A stretch of 33,911 nucleotides of DNA, taken from Fidelibacterota bacterium (GTDB taxonomy: Bacteria > Fidelibacterota > UBA2242). Shown piece by piece: positions 1 through 8,612 of this stretch (the first letter of the stretch is position 1; the number at the start of each line of letters is the position of its first letter). The notes below the pieces were generated by a model that searched no databases, had not been told where the DNA came from, and worked only from the letters and a program-made list of their open reading frames with translations. The position numbers and the translations under genes were made by a program. Where the stretch lies: the NCBI GenBank assembly GCA_016783665.1, contig JADHWC010000020.1, positions 1 to 33,911 of the forward strand, read 5' to 3'.

Positions 1-2
1 AC

Positions 3-2495
3 AGCGCCTGGTCTGCCGTGTGGGTTAACAGCCTGATCAATGTTGCCCTTGGAGATTCGGTTGAAGTCGAAGCCACTGTTACTGAAAATTACGGTTTTAC
101 CGAACTCGATGCATTCGCGGTTACAGTTATCAATTCCGGCAATACAGTTCCGGCGCCACTTGCACTGACAACCGGTGCAGCCAGCGCTGAAATGTATGAG
201 AGCGTTTTACTCTCTGTATCCGGCACATGTGATAATCCCAATATTGGCTATGGCGAATGGTCAATCGATGACGGCTCCGGTTCAGTTATATTCGACGATT
301 TGTTTTATGCATTCACACCAACCATAGGATGGGATTATGACGTAACCGGTGTACTGCTCTACTCTTTTAGTGCATTCAAGGTCCTGCCGCGTGACGCAGA
401 CGATATCATAGAGCACCTGCCTGACGTTGTTCTGCCGCTATTTGAAGGCGCCACTGATGGTACTTTCGATCTGGAATGGACATTCAATGAATGGGGTGGC
501 GGTGATGTTGACGGTGATCTTGTTATTATTGATTCCACCGGATCCGCCTGGGCAAGTCATGTTATAGCTTACTCTGACACAGGCTATACAGGTATTGCCC
601 ACGTCGAAGATGCGCTATTCATGAGCTACACGATATCAGCGGATATCTATATTGTCGGTCCCCAGGACGCCAATTTCAATTTGTATACTGGCCTGGCTGT
701 AAAATCCGCGCATAATACCGGTGAATATTACCGTTTCATCATTCGGAATAGCAGTACAGATAACGGCCAGTTAAAATTCCAGGGATACGATGGCGTCAAT
801 TTTCACATCAGCAAAGCCTGGAACCCCGGGGTAGATTTTACGGCATTGGAAACCGGCTGGCATAATTTCAAAGTCACAGTAGTCGGCAATAATTTCTGGG
901 CTTATGTTGACGGACTGGAATTACCTGGCTGTCCGCTCAGTGATGATGCTCCGTTTATGACCGCCGGTTTTCCGGGAATCTTCAAATACAATACCGGCGT
1001 GGGCACAGTGATGTTTGACAACTTTAGTGTCGTCGAACCAATATCCGGAATCATGCCGATTGCAAATGCCAGAGCAGATGCTGACGGTGACTTCATGCCG
1101 GATCTGTTAAACGAATACGTAACCGTCAACGGTATTGTAATTTCACCCGATTTCGGTCTGGGTTATACAACCACAACCGACATCTGGATTCACGATGGCA
1201 CAGGCGGTATTCATGTTTATACCGGCGTTTTTAAATCCGCAGCTGTATTGGGTGACAGCATCGAAGTTACCGGAAAAATAGCCGATTACAATGGTGAAAT
1301 TGAACTCGTGCCTGATGCTGCGGAAGACATAGTTGTTCTCAGTTCAGGTTGCGCTCTGCCGGAGCCCACGTTGATTACTATTGCTGACATTGATGAACCG
1401 GATGAGGCTGACCTTGTTATTATTAAAAATGTACATATGGTAGATCCTACCGAATGGCCACCTGCCGGGGAAAACGCCAACGTGTTCATCACTGACGGTG
1501 GACCGGATACTTTGATCATGAGAATCGATAAAGATACCGATCTGGCGGGATGGATTGTACCGTACGACGTTTTCGATGTCATTGGTATAGTTGATCAATA
1601 TTCTTTCTCAGATCCACCGAATGATGGATACCAGATCAAACCACGCTTTCAGACAGACTTTTTAGATGCAGAAGTGATTGTACCGATTGCCGAAATGAAT
1701 GAAGGTTTCGAAGATGTATTTCCACCGGACGGCTGGAAAGTGTTCGCAACGAATATCTTAGCGGGCAACCCGGCAGAACCCTGGAGTAAATCCGATAATG
1801 CGCCGGTAAGCGGAACCTATAACGCCTATATGTCAAATTACGACACACAGTCTGATTGTTGGCTTGTCACTCCTCCGATTGATCTGCTTGGCGATATGGA
1901 TCTGTTGAAGTTCTATGCCAGGGATGACCTGAACACATCCGCCAACGATTTCGGATCGGAATTAAAGGTTTATGCTTCTATTTTAAGCGGCAGAGACACG
2001 GCGGATTTCGTCCTGGTCTCAACTATTAGCGAAGCCGATTGTTATGACGCAACTCCGGAATTTACTATTGATCTGAAACAATTTACCGATGCCGACTATG
2101 TCTTCATCGGTTTCATGGTTCATAACTTTGGTGATCCGGCTGATCCCGATGCCGGTGGTGATAACTGGAGTCTCGATGATGTCCGGCTTGATAGTACTCA
2201 AGTTGGCATTGATAAAGACGCCCAGTTGCCAATGGAATATTCTCTAAGTCAGAACTACCCGAATCCGTTCAACCCGACAACTAATATCAAGTTGGCTCTA
2301 CCCGAAGCCGCCAATGTGAACTTATGTGTCTATAACCTAATTGGTCAGGAAGTAGCCGTTATTCACAAAGGTCAGCTGCAGCCGGGATATCACAGCTTCA
2401 TCTTGGATGCATCCAGACTGGCAAGCGGTGTTTACTTCTATAAAGTGGAAGCAAATAACTTCTTCGACCTCAAGAAAATGACGATTCTGAAGTAA
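3..2495 (+). CDS. Modular secreted protein with T9SS sorting tail, 5'-truncated by the window edge
   Basis: The reading frame is open to the first bases of the window (SAWSA precedes the GTG that the ORF track uses as start), so the true start lies upstream. Numbering from that GTG: residues 1-130 contain OB-fold-like stretches of the kind found in exported nuclease-associated proteins; about 140-345 resemble a concanavalin A/LamG-like lectin or DUF1080-type module (LEWTFNEWGGG to VMFDNFSV); 348-545 are another OB-like module (EYVTVNGIVIS, IWIHDGTGGIHVY); 560-728 are a MAM-like or choice-of-anchor J module (NEGFEDVFPPDGW to NWSLDDVRL). Residues 736-825 form the Por/T9SS C-terminal domain (SQNYPNPFNPTTNIKL, GVYFYKVEA, KKMTILK). 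The family is exported through the outer membrane by the type IX system and its tail is then cleaved. Substrate and role are unknown. A strong hairpin terminator follows the TAA. High confidence for export, low for function. Confidence 0.85.
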   Translation, partial: SAWSAVWVNSLINVALGDSVEVEATVTENYGFTELDAFAVTVINSGNTVPAPLALTTGAASAEMYESVLLSVSGTCDNPNIGYGEWSIDDGSGSVIFDDLFYAFTPTIGWDYDVTGVLLYSFSAFKVLPRDADDIIEHLPDVVLPLFEGATDGTFDLEWTFNEWGGGDVDGDLVIIDSTGSAWASHVIAYSDTGYTGIAHVEDALFMSYTISADIYIVGPQDANFNLYTGLAVKSAHNTGEYYRFIIRNSSTDNGQLKFQGYDGVNFHISKAWNPGVDFTALETGWHNFKVTVVGNNFWAYVDGLELPGCPLSDDAPFMTAGFPGIFKYNTGVGTVMFDNFSVVEPISGIMPIANARADADGDFMPDLLNEYVTVNGIVISPDFGLGYTTTTDIWIHDGTGGIHVYTGVFKSAAVLGDSIEVTGKIADYNGEIELVPDAAEDIVVLSSGCALPEPTLITIADIDEPDEADLVIIKNVHMVDPTEWPPAGENANVFITDGGPDTLIMRIDKDTDLAGWIVPYDVFDVIGIVDQYSFSDPPNDGYQIKPRFQTDFLDAEVIVPIAEMNEGFEDVFPPDGWKVFATNILAGNPAEPWSKSDNAPVSGTYNAYMSNYDTQSDCWLVTPPIDLLGDMDLLKFYARDDLNTSANDFGSELKVYASILSGRDTADFVLVSTISEADCYDATPEFTIDLKQFTDADYVFIGFMVHNFGDPADPDAGGDNWSLDDVRLDSTQVGIDKDAQLPMEYSLSQNYPNPFNPTTNIKLALPEAANVNLCVYNLIGQEVAVIHKGQLQPGYHSFILDASRLASGVYFYKVEANNFFDLKKMTILK

Positions 2496-2517
2496 TTCAG
2501 AACATTTCAGATAATGC

Positions 2518-2547
2518 AAAAAAGGCTGCCTCCGGGCAGCCTTTTTT
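2518..2547. terminator. Bidirectional Rho-independent terminator
   Basis: Perfect hairpin GGCTGCC-TCCG-GGCAGCC flanked by six A on the left and six T on the right. It therefore reads as a terminator on both strands. It sits between the convergent ends of the T9SS protein (TAA at 2493) and the ROK regulator (stop at 2569) and would serve both. Confidence 0.93.
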
Positions 2548-2568
2548 ATATACGGTCAATAAATGCTA

Positions 2569-3819
2569 TTAGACAGTCATAATCGATTCGGTCCTGATGC
2601 TTTTATTCTTCAGCCTCGGCTCAAAAATCACATGCAACGCCATAGCAATTACACCTTTAATACAGCCTTCTTCTTTCAGCTCCCCCACAACAATCGGCGT
2701 TGACTGGAAAGGAATATTATGCATATTCTGCTTGACAATATCCCGACACTTTTCAAGCAGGTAATCGGAATATTCAACTACACTCCCGCATAAAATAATT
2801 TTACTGGTATTGAGAGTTTTAATCAAATCCGAACACAACGTCGCTAAAAGCATCGCGTATTCATCCAGCACTTCCTGTACAAGCGCAGAAATCGTCTCGT
2901 TTCGATCATCCAGCAGTTCCTGTAACGAAAAATGTTGTATATCCATTTCCGGTAACTGGTGCTTCAATTTCATTTTAATAGTATCAATTAAATGTTGCTC
3001 CCTCAAAATATCACCAAAATAATGTTGGTTTGTATATAGATTTCGAAAATATGAGCGATTAGCTATATGATGTCCAAGTTCAATATATCCAATCTCTCCG
3101 GCGCTGCCGTAGCGACCGCGTAGCAAGCTGCCGTCAACAATCACACCGCCGCCAATACCTTCACCGAGCCAAATACAAACCATATGATCCGTATCCTTTC
3201 CGGCTCCCAGCAAGTGCTCACCGAATGTTCGGGCGTTTACATCATTTTCAATAACGACCGGAACTTTATATTTTTCACTGAATACAGATGCCAGGGGATG
3301 TTGCACCCAGCCATGCAGGGTTACGGCAAAAGCCAGTTCGCCTTTTTCATAATCAATAAAACCGGGCAGTCCAATCCCGATACTGATTAATTTTTCTTTA
3401 TATTTTGGGTTGCCGCTAAAAATCTGATCGATACAACGGGTAATCTCAGGCAAAACTGAGACTATCGTTCCCCCTGTTTCAAAATGAACAATTTCTTCAC
3501 GGATAATCTCAGAATTCAAATTTGCCAAAGCAATTTTTGCATGGCTGCTGTGAATTTCAATACCTACGACAAACCCATTATCAGGATTCAATTTCAATAA
3601 AGTTGGGCGTTTTCCACCCTTTTTAGTCGACTCACCTTTGCCTATTTCAACAATATATCCGGCTTCGCTTAATCGGTTCACGATTTCCGAGACGGCGACT
3701 TTGGAAATTTTAGTTCTTCTCGCCAGTTCAATTCTTGAAATTATTCCTTCGTTCTTAACGAGCGTCAGGATTCTGATCTCGTTAAGCTCTTTGATAAATT
3801 GGGAATTGACAATATTCAT
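2569..3819 (-). CDS. ROK-family transcriptional regulator (NagC/XylR type)
   Basis: A 416-residue protein. Residues 1-75 form a winged helix-turn-helix (RIELARRTKISKVAVSEIVNRL), followed by the ROK sugar-kinase-like fold. ROK hallmarks present are the GIGLPGFID turn, the ENDVNARTFGEH segment with the conserved catalytic-type Asp, and GEGIGGGVIVDGSLLRG with GSAGEIGYIELGH. Two hallmarks are altered. The phosphate-binding DIGGT-like loop reads GIEIHSSHA, and the zinc site CxCGxxGC that normally follows GEIGH is replaced by a cysteine-free stretch (HHIANRSYFRNLYTNQHYF). This suggests a regulator without kinase activity and perhaps with altered inducer binding. Such proteins usually repress sugar or amino-sugar uptake and use, but no sugar gene is adjacent here, so the regulon is unknown. 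Its promoter would lie in the 3820-4126 gap. Confidence 0.88.
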   Translation of the reverse strand: MNIVNSQFIKELNEIRILTLVKNEGIISRIELARRTKISKVAVSEIVNRLSEAGYIVEIGKGESTKKGGKRPTLLKLNPDNGFVVGIEIHSSHAKIALANLNSEIIREEIVHFETGGTIVSVLPEITRCIDQIFSGNPKYKEKLISIGIGLPGFIDYEKGELAFAVTLHGWVQHPLASVFSEKYKVPVVIENDVNARTFGEHLLGAGKDTDHMVCIWLGEGIGGGVIVDGSLLRGRYGSAGEIGYIELGHHIANRSYFRNLYTNQHYFGDILREQHLIDTIKMKLKHQLPEMDIQHFSLQELLDDRNETISALVQEVLDEYAMLLATLCSDLIKTLNTSKIILCGSVVEYSDYLLEKCRDIVKQNMHNIPFQSTPIVVGELKEEGCIKGVIAMALHVIFEPRLKNKSIRTESIMTV

Positions 3820-4126
3820 GATGGCTACTCAATATTTTCCACTATTTTTATTATAATTTTCCGTGTTATACATAAATCCGCAGGTAAAATAATATATCCT
3901 TACAAATTTAAAAAGAACGTTTATTAGTTTATGCAACTAACTCAGGCAGACACTGTATTTTTGATTTAAGATCAGTCCAAAATTTCCATAAAAATCGGAT
4001 TAAGCAGGCACAATCCGGATAGACTTCATTCCCCGTGGAGTTTTATCTAAATTGGACAACCTGGTATAATTTGTATTTTCTTACTACTTTAGCTTAGATT
4101 TTTGTCAACACAACCGAAGAAATGAT
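3820..4126. other. Divergent intergenic region between ROK regulator and thioesterase
   Basis: About 300 bases without a credible ORF. It separates two divergently transcribed genes and so must hold both promoters. The only recognisable element is the extended -10 noted separately at 4062-4070. No clear palindromic operator for the ROK protein was found. Confidence 0.6.
4062..4070 (+). promoter_or_regulatory. Candidate extended -10 promoter for the thioesterase gene
   Basis: The sequence TGGTATAAT matches an extended -10 (TGnTATAAT) about 57 bases upstream of the thioesterase ATG. No good -35 hexamer stands 17 bases upstream, which is acceptable for extended -10 promoters. It is also close to the TAnnTTTG element of Bacteroidota (TATAATTTG). 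Prediction by eye only. Confidence 0.4.
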
Positions 4127-4552
4127 ATGATTAACAATATTCAAGTAAAAATACGCGGCTATCACCTGGACTTGTACGGTCATGTCAACAATACCCGCTA
4201 CCTGGAGTTTCTGGAAGAAGCTCGCTGGACAATTAAAGAGAAATATTTCGATTTCCCGGACAAGCATGATGAAGGATTCGGATTTGTGGTCGTCAATACT
4301 AACATCAATTATCGGAATTATGCTCAATTGGGCGATACACTGGAAATTCGCACGACTATTTCTCATATCGGTAATAAAAGCGCCGTATTCCGGCATGAAA
4401 TTTACCTAATCGGATCTGATAAATTAATCGCCGATGCCGATGTGACTTTTGTGATCATCGACCGAAACACTGGTAAAGCTATGCCGATTGAAGGTGAATG
4501 GCGGACACAGCTTGAGGTTCTTTATGACCAGCCCTTTTCCGGTCACCAATAA
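4127..4552 (+). CDS. Acyl-CoA thioesterase, hotdog fold (YbgC/FadM-like 4HBT family)
   Basis: A 141-residue protein, the usual length of the single-hotdog 4-hydroxybenzoyl-CoA thioesterase family. The N-terminal signature is clear: DLYGHVNNTRYLEFLEEAR, matching the family pattern D..GHVNN..Y...FE.AR; Asp15 is the expected catalytic residue of the YbgC/FadM branch. The rest follows the hotdog pattern (INYRNYAQLGDTLEIRTTI, then KLIADADVTFVIID). The predicted reaction is hydrolysis of an acyl-CoA thioester in the cytoplasm; chain length and substrate cannot be told from sequence. No strong Shine-Dalgarno precedes the ATG. It stands alone between a divergent regulator and a long leader of the RRM gene. 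Confident on family, not on substrate. Confidence 0.88.
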   Translation: MINNIQVKIRGYHLDLYGHVNNTRYLEFLEEARWTIKEKYFDFPDKHDEGFGFVVVNTNINYRNYAQLGDTLEIRTTISHIGNKSAVFRHEIYLIGSDKLIADADVTFVIIDRNTGKAMPIEGEWRTQLEVLYDQPFSGHQ

Positions 4553-4586
4553 AACCACCAAATCCTGCATTTTTCCTTGAATGTAT

Positions 4587-4611
4587 AGACCTGGAAGGTT
4601 TTAAGAACCTT
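4587..4611. repeat. Degenerate REP-like hairpin
   Basis: AGACCTGG-AAGGTT-TTAAG-AACCTT resembles one of the palindromes found in and around the transposase gene at 28.3-28.7 kb, mainly the copy at 28405-28437 (AGACCTTGCAGGTTTTTAAAACC...). The right outer arm is degraded. It could be a decayed solo copy of that repeat family or simply a weak terminator for the thioesterase gene. Confidence 0.35.
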
Positions 4612-4826
4612 ACGACGAATTATAACCGACCTTTGTACCAAAATAAATGAAATTATTAAAATAACGTTTGGTTTATCCGAATTAATATCTTATATTTTAA
4701 AGATTTGAATTCGACTGCCACAAACCTGACCAATTGTAATAACTTAAATAATTAAGCAGGATTGGTAGGTCGTTTTCGCAATGTTAATTAAATAAATAGA
4801 ATGATTTTCAGTAATCAAAGGAGTCA
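4612..4826 (+). other. Long AT-rich leader upstream of the RRM gene
   Basis: More than 200 bases without an ORF between the thioesterase and the RNA-binding protein. RRM genes of this bacterial type are often cold-induced and have long 5' UTRs, so part of this may be transcribed leader. No riboswitch class was recognised. A good Shine-Dalgarno (AAAGGAG) lies at 4817-4823, directly before the ATG at 4827, and fixes that start. Confidence 0.4.
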
Positions 4827-5120
4827 ATGTTGAATATCTACGTGGGTAACCTACCCAAAAACACAAATGAAGATGCAGTTCGCAGTCTGTTTGAAAAACA
4901 TGGTGTTGTCGCTGATGTTAAATTAATCAAAGACCAATATACCAGAGACCTTCGCGGTTTTGGATTTATTGAAATGCCAACCAAAGCAGAAGCATTAAAA
5001 GCAATTCAGGAAGTCAATGGTACAGAGCTGGAAGGAAGCTCATTAATCGTTAATGAAGCCAAACCTCGCGGCGAACGATCAGGCGGCGGTCGCGGTGGTA
5101 GCCAACGGAACCGTTGGTAG
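4827..5120 (+). CDS. RNA-binding protein with a single RRM domain (bacterial Rbp type)
   Basis: A 97-residue protein consisting of one RNA recognition motif plus a short basic glycine-rich tail. RNP2 is IYVGNL (residues 4-9) and RNP1 is RGFGFIEM (about 43-50), both with the aromatic residues that stack on RNA. The tail reads GERSGGGRGGSQRNRW. Length and layout match the cyanobacterial and Bacteroidota RbpA-like proteins, which bind single-stranded RNA and often accumulate at low temperature. It is monocistronic: long leader, strong AAAGGAG ribosome site, and a hairpin terminator 30 bases after the TAG. The role as an RNA chaperone is family knowledge; regulation by cold is inference. Confidence 0.95.
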   Translation: MLNIYVGNLPKNTNEDAVRSLFEKHGVVADVKLIKDQYTRDLRGFGFIEMPTKAEALKAIQEVNGTELEGSSLIVNEAKPRGERSGGGRGGSQRNRW

Positions 5121-5151
5121 ACCACAAATAAAATCACTTAACAGATTTTTA

Positions 5152-5181
5152 AAGCCTCGTATTTGTGCGGGGCTTTTTTTG
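5152..5181 (+). terminator. Rho-independent terminator after the RRM gene
   Basis: Hairpin AAAGCCTCG / CGGGGCTTT with one G-T pair and an eight-base loop, followed by a T-run. It lies about 30 bases after the RRM stop. It may also stop minus-strand transcription coming from the methyltransferase. Confidence 0.88.
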
Positions 5182-5340
5182 TCTCAAAGAGACCACCTTA
5201 AGGCAATTCACCATATATTTTAACTTGCTAAGAATCATTTTTATCTGAGCTCAGCTGATTCAGGCCGACTGAACCGGATAAAAAAGTTTTTTACCTCGAC
5301 GGAAACCGCCAAATTTAAAAATTATAAGTAATTATGTGGA

Positions 5341-5883
5341 CTAAATTGTCAGCAAGAAAAGGTTCTGACGCCCTATCGACTTTACATCCACATTGATGAA
5401 TCCCAATTTCTTCGCAACTCTTCGCAGGCGCCCGACTTTTATGCGGTGCCATAGTGGCGGTCCATGTTTTGTGATCTTAAATTGCCATTCAAGTGCCGCG
5501 ACATATTTGGAAGCGACTCTCTTTGCCTCGTTCAAGGCTTTTTCCAGGCTGTCGGCTTCGTGCAGGGCATGAGCATAGAAGACCAGGTCAAAGCTATTTA
5601 CGTCATAAGGCAGCCGCTCCAACTCTCCCACTTTGAACTCACCCTCGGGAACATGCTGCCTGGCAGCTTCGATCATCTGCGGATTTATGTCAATCCCGGC
5701 TATTTTCAAACCTCGCTGATGAAATGCCTCTGCAAAAACGCCGCTGCCGGTGCCGGCATCCAGCACAGAATGGATATCCCTGTCTTTCAAACACAGGTCA
5801 ACGACGCGGTCAACCTGTAGGATTTCCAGCCGTTCGGCTCTACGTAGGCGGTCAGTTGAACCCTGATAGACTTTTTTATGCAT
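5341..5883 (-). CDS. Class I SAM-dependent methyltransferase (Methyltransf_11/25 type)
   Basis: About 180 residues. The SAM-binding motif I is VLDAGTGSG; the acidic end of strand beta2 is IAGIDINPQMIEAA; motif post-II/III is FDLVFYAHALHEADSLEKALNEAKRV. The C-terminal part lacks a recognisable substrate domain, so the substrate is unknown. The ORF track starts at a TTG (5895), but TTGAGGGATAATATG shows that GAGGGA is a good ribosome site for the ATG at 5883, which is the better start. It follows the AbgT-family transporter on the same strand after a 74-base gap and may be co-transcribed with it, although a functional link is not obvious. Confidence 0.87.
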   Translation of the reverse strand: MHKKVYQGSTDRLRRAERLEILQVDRVVDLCLKDRDIHSVLDAGTGSGVFAEAFHQRGLKIAGIDINPQMIEAARQHVPEGEFKVGELERLPYDVNSFDLVFYAHALHEADSLEKALNEAKRVASKYVAALEWQFKITKHGPPLWHRIKVGRLRRVAKKLGFINVDVKSIGRQNLFLLTI

Positions 5884-5957
5884 ATTATCCCTCAATATGC
5901 CATCAGAATATTATCGCAGGGTATCATCTTTATAATAATCAATAGTTACAGATATAA

Positions 5958-7550
5958 TCAGGGCAAATAAAGCGGCGCACCGACTCCGATGGGCAATCCT
6001 AACAACATCCAGATTGCCAGAAGTATTATCCAGGCAATGGTCAGGAATATCGTATAGGGCAGCATTGTGGCGATAATGGTACCGATACCCGCCTTTTCAT
6101 CATACTTCTGGGCAAAAGCCACAATGAGCGCAAAATAGCTCATCATCGGCGTGATTACATTCGTCACGGAATCTCCAATACGAAAGGCAGCCTGGGTAAC
6201 GGCAGGATGATAACCGAGCAGCATAAACATAGGAACAAAAATCGGCGCCATGATAGCCCATTTCGCGGAAGCGCTTCCCATGAACATGTTAATAAATGCT
6301 GATAAAATCACAAAAGCAATCAGAAGTCCGATCCCTGTAAAACCAATAGACTTAAGCAATTCCGCACCCTTTATAGCGAGCAGCACACCAATATTACTCT
6401 GCTTGAAATAGTAAACAAACTGGGCTGCGAAGAAAACCAGTACGATATAACCGCTCAGACCTCTCATGGAATTAGTCATGTGTTTTACCGCATCCTTGTC
6501 ATTTCTAATCGTGCCAACGACAATACCATAAACTATGCCGGGAATAAAAAAGAAAATCAGGATAGCGGTAATCAATCCGGACATGAAGGGCGAATTGAGC
6601 AGTGAGTTTGTTACCGGGTCTCTCAACAGGGCATTATGAGGCAGGGTTAAAAGTAAGAATACGGCGATCGTGACCAGGCAAGCAACGCCCGCCCAGATTA
6701 AACCAAGCTTTTCTTTAGGTTCGATTTTATCGAAATCTTCCAGTTTGCCTTTGTATTCGCCAAGCCTTGGTTCCACAAATTTCTCGGTGATCCAGGTACC
6801 GATAATTGTAACCATAATTGCCGAAGTCATCATAAAATAGACGTTTATCGCCGGACTAAGTTTCATAGCAGGATCAATAATATTAGCGGCAGATTCCGAA
6901 AGACCCGCCAAAATGGGATCGATAGTTCCGATTAAAAAGTTTGCGCCAAATCCTGCCGATACACCACAAAAAGCCGCGGCTAAACCAGCCAGGGGATGAC
7001 GTTTAAAGGCAGCGAAAACCATCGCACCCAGGGGAATCAGGATAACGTATCCGGCACTGGAAGCAAGGTGTGATAGAACACCGGCAGCCACAACTGCTGC
7101 AGTAATAAGACGTCCCGGTGCGGTAGTGACCAGATGTCTAAGCGCCGCAGTAATTAATCCTGAACCTTCAGCCACACCGACACCGATCATGGCAACAATA
7201 ACTATTCCTAACGGTGGAAATTTTACAAAGTTATCAGTGGCGCTGGAAAAGATAAACCGAAAACCATCGGCGCTAAGTAAATTAATAGCACGGATATTTT
7301 CACCAGTTCCGGGATGAATTGTGACCATGCCGGAACGCTGAATGAGATATGATAAAATGAGCGTCACCAAGGCAAAGATTGCAAATAATGTCGCCGGATG
7401 GGGTAACTTATTTCCAACCAGTTCAATCCCATCCAGTGCCCGCAGGCTGAATGGCCGTTTATCGGGATCCTTTTTACGCTTAAAAAGGCATTTAATAAAA
7501 CATTTACTATCTTTATCGGGTGATGCTGCCGATTTTTTATTCATCATCAT
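5958..7550 (-). CDS. AbgT-family transporter (p-aminobenzoyl-glutamate / antimetabolite transporter family)
   Basis: A 530-residue polytopic inner-membrane protein with many hydrophobic helices (for example LFAIFALVTLILSYLI, ILIFFFIPGIVYGIVVG). Family signatures are PHPATLFAIFAL near the N-terminus, GVAEGSGLI, GSASAKWAIMAPIFVPM and GDSVTNVITPMMSY in the second half, matching AbgT/MtrF/YdaH proteins in order and total length (about 510). Characterised members take up p-aminobenzoyl-glutamate or export sulfonamides using the proton gradient; which applies here is not decidable. A short charged N-terminal extension precedes the first helix. Three ATG codons in a row follow an AGGGAGA ribosome site, so the start is uncertain by two codons. 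The SAM methyltransferase follows downstream. Confidence 0.93.
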   Translation of the reverse strand: MMMNKKSAASPDKDSKCFIKCLFKRKKDPDKRPFSLRALDGIELVGNKLPHPATLFAIFALVTLILSYLIQRSGMVTIHPGTGENIRAINLLSADGFRFIFSSATDNFVKFPPLGIVIVAMIGVGVAEGSGLITAALRHLVTTAPGRLITAAVVAAGVLSHLASSAGYVILIPLGAMVFAAFKRHPLAGLAAAFCGVSAGFGANFLIGTIDPILAGLSESAANIIDPAMKLSPAINVYFMMTSAIMVTIIGTWITEKFVEPRLGEYKGKLEDFDKIEPKEKLGLIWAGVACLVTIAVFLLLTLPHNALLRDPVTNSLLNSPFMSGLITAILIFFFIPGIVYGIVVGTIRNDKDAVKHMTNSMRGLSGYIVLVFFAAQFVYYFKQSNIGVLLAIKGAELLKSIGFTGIGLLIAFVILSAFINMFMGSASAKWAIMAPIFVPMFMLLGYHPAVTQAAFRIGDSVTNVITPMMSYFALIVAFAQKYDEKAGIGTIIATMLPYTIFLTIAWIILLAIWMLLGLPIGVGAPLYLP

Positions 7551-7738
7551 TCTCCCTAATTCTTCAAATTGCTATCAATACTGCTTAAATAATTTAAGTT
7601 TAACAATTGCCAATGATACAAAACAATTTCCAAGAATAAAAATTATTTCAACCTGAAAATATTCTCACAGTAAAATATTCACAAACAACATCAACACTAA
7701 TATAACTGCTATTGATAATTGGGATAATTCAATACAGG

Positions 7739-8431
7739 ATGTATATTAAAGCAATGACTAAATCTAAATTTCAGGCAATTCTTTTCGACCTCGATGGCAC
7801 TCTGGTAGATTCAAGCCGGGATATCGCCACTTCGATAAACCTTACATTAAAACATCTTGGATACGATCCGATTACATTGAACCAGAGTAATTCATTCGTC
7901 GGCGACGGGATTCGCATGTTGGTTAAAAGGGCTTTAGGTAAATCAATTTATAATGATGAACGCCATATAATTGAGCCTGACTTACTCTCTGAAGCAGATA
8001 AAATTTACCGGAAATATTACGCTCAGCATGTACTGGATACAACGCTCCCTTATCCGGGAGTTGTAGATACTTTAAATCGAATTGCCGGGTTACAATTAGC
8101 CGTGATTTCAAATAAAGCCGTTGTATATGTGAACGAAATCATGATTCATTTTCAACTTGATAAGTATTTCAAGCTTATTCTCGGCGGTGATTCGTTGGAA
8201 CTGAAAAAACCGGATCCTTATCCCCTGTTGTATGTTGCTCAACAATTCAACATCGATCCACAACAATGCTTGATGGTCGGCGATAGCGAAAAGGATATTA
8301 TCGCCGGAAAAGCAGCCGGAATGATCACATGTGCCGTCACCTACGGTATGCGATCCGAAGAGTCTCTAATAAAACAACAGCCCGATTACATCTTTTCAAG
8401 TTTTTCTGAGCTCACTTCCCATCTTGCCTAA
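7739..8431 (+). CDS. gph: HAD-superfamily phosphatase, phosphoglycolate phosphatase-like
   Basis: About 230 residues with all four HAD motifs: motif I FDLDGTLVDSS with the nucleophilic Asp, motif II VISNK, motif III Lys in LKKPDPYP, and motif IV MVGDSEKDIIAGKAAGM. A helical cap lies between motifs I and II, as in the Gph/PGP subfamily, which removes phosphate from 2-phosphoglycolate. Other small phosphate monoesters are possible, since HAD substrate calls from sequence are weak. The start is uncertain: the track uses a TTG at 7712, while ATGs at 7739 and 7754 are more likely; the conserved part begins just after 7754. It is a single gene, divergent from the AbgT-family transporter. Confidence 0.85.
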   Translation: MYIKAMTKSKFQAILFDLDGTLVDSSRDIATSINLTLKHLGYDPITLNQSNSFVGDGIRMLVKRALGKSIYNDERHIIEPDLLSEADKIYRKYYAQHVLDTTLPYPGVVDTLNRIAGLQLAVISNKAVVYVNEIMIHFQLDKYFKLILGGDSLELKKPDPYPLLYVAQQFNIDPQQCLMVGDSEKDIIAGKAAGMITCAVTYGMRSEESLIKQQPDYIFSSFSELTSHLA

Positions 8432-8470
8432 AATATTATTAACATTGATAAAAAACATAGTCATTATAAT

Positions 8471-8600
8471 TACCATAAAGACACTAAGTCCCTAAGATTA
8501 ATATGGTTATAAAGAAATGTTTTACTAAACTAAGTTTTATTTCTTAAACTAAATTTTACTCTAATTTTGGCATTTTAAAAAGTTTGTGACTTCGTGGTTA
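8471..8600. repeat. Short MITE/REP-like element with imperfect inverted ends
   Basis: The ends TACCATAAAGACACTAAGT and (reverse complement of the right end) TAACCACGAAGTCACAAACT form an imperfect inverted repeat around an AT-rich non-coding core. It fills most of the gap between the convergent phosphatase and dCMP deaminase genes. It resembles small non-autonomous repeats with CACTAAG-type ends, but only one copy is seen in this window. Confidence 0.4.
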
Positions 8601-8612
8601 TGGGCAATTAGG

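Noticed and set aside
1286-1848. Several minus-strand ORFs of 70-98 residues inside the first gene
   Set aside because: They overlap a well-supported T9SS protein frame and have no ribosome sites or recognisable motifs.
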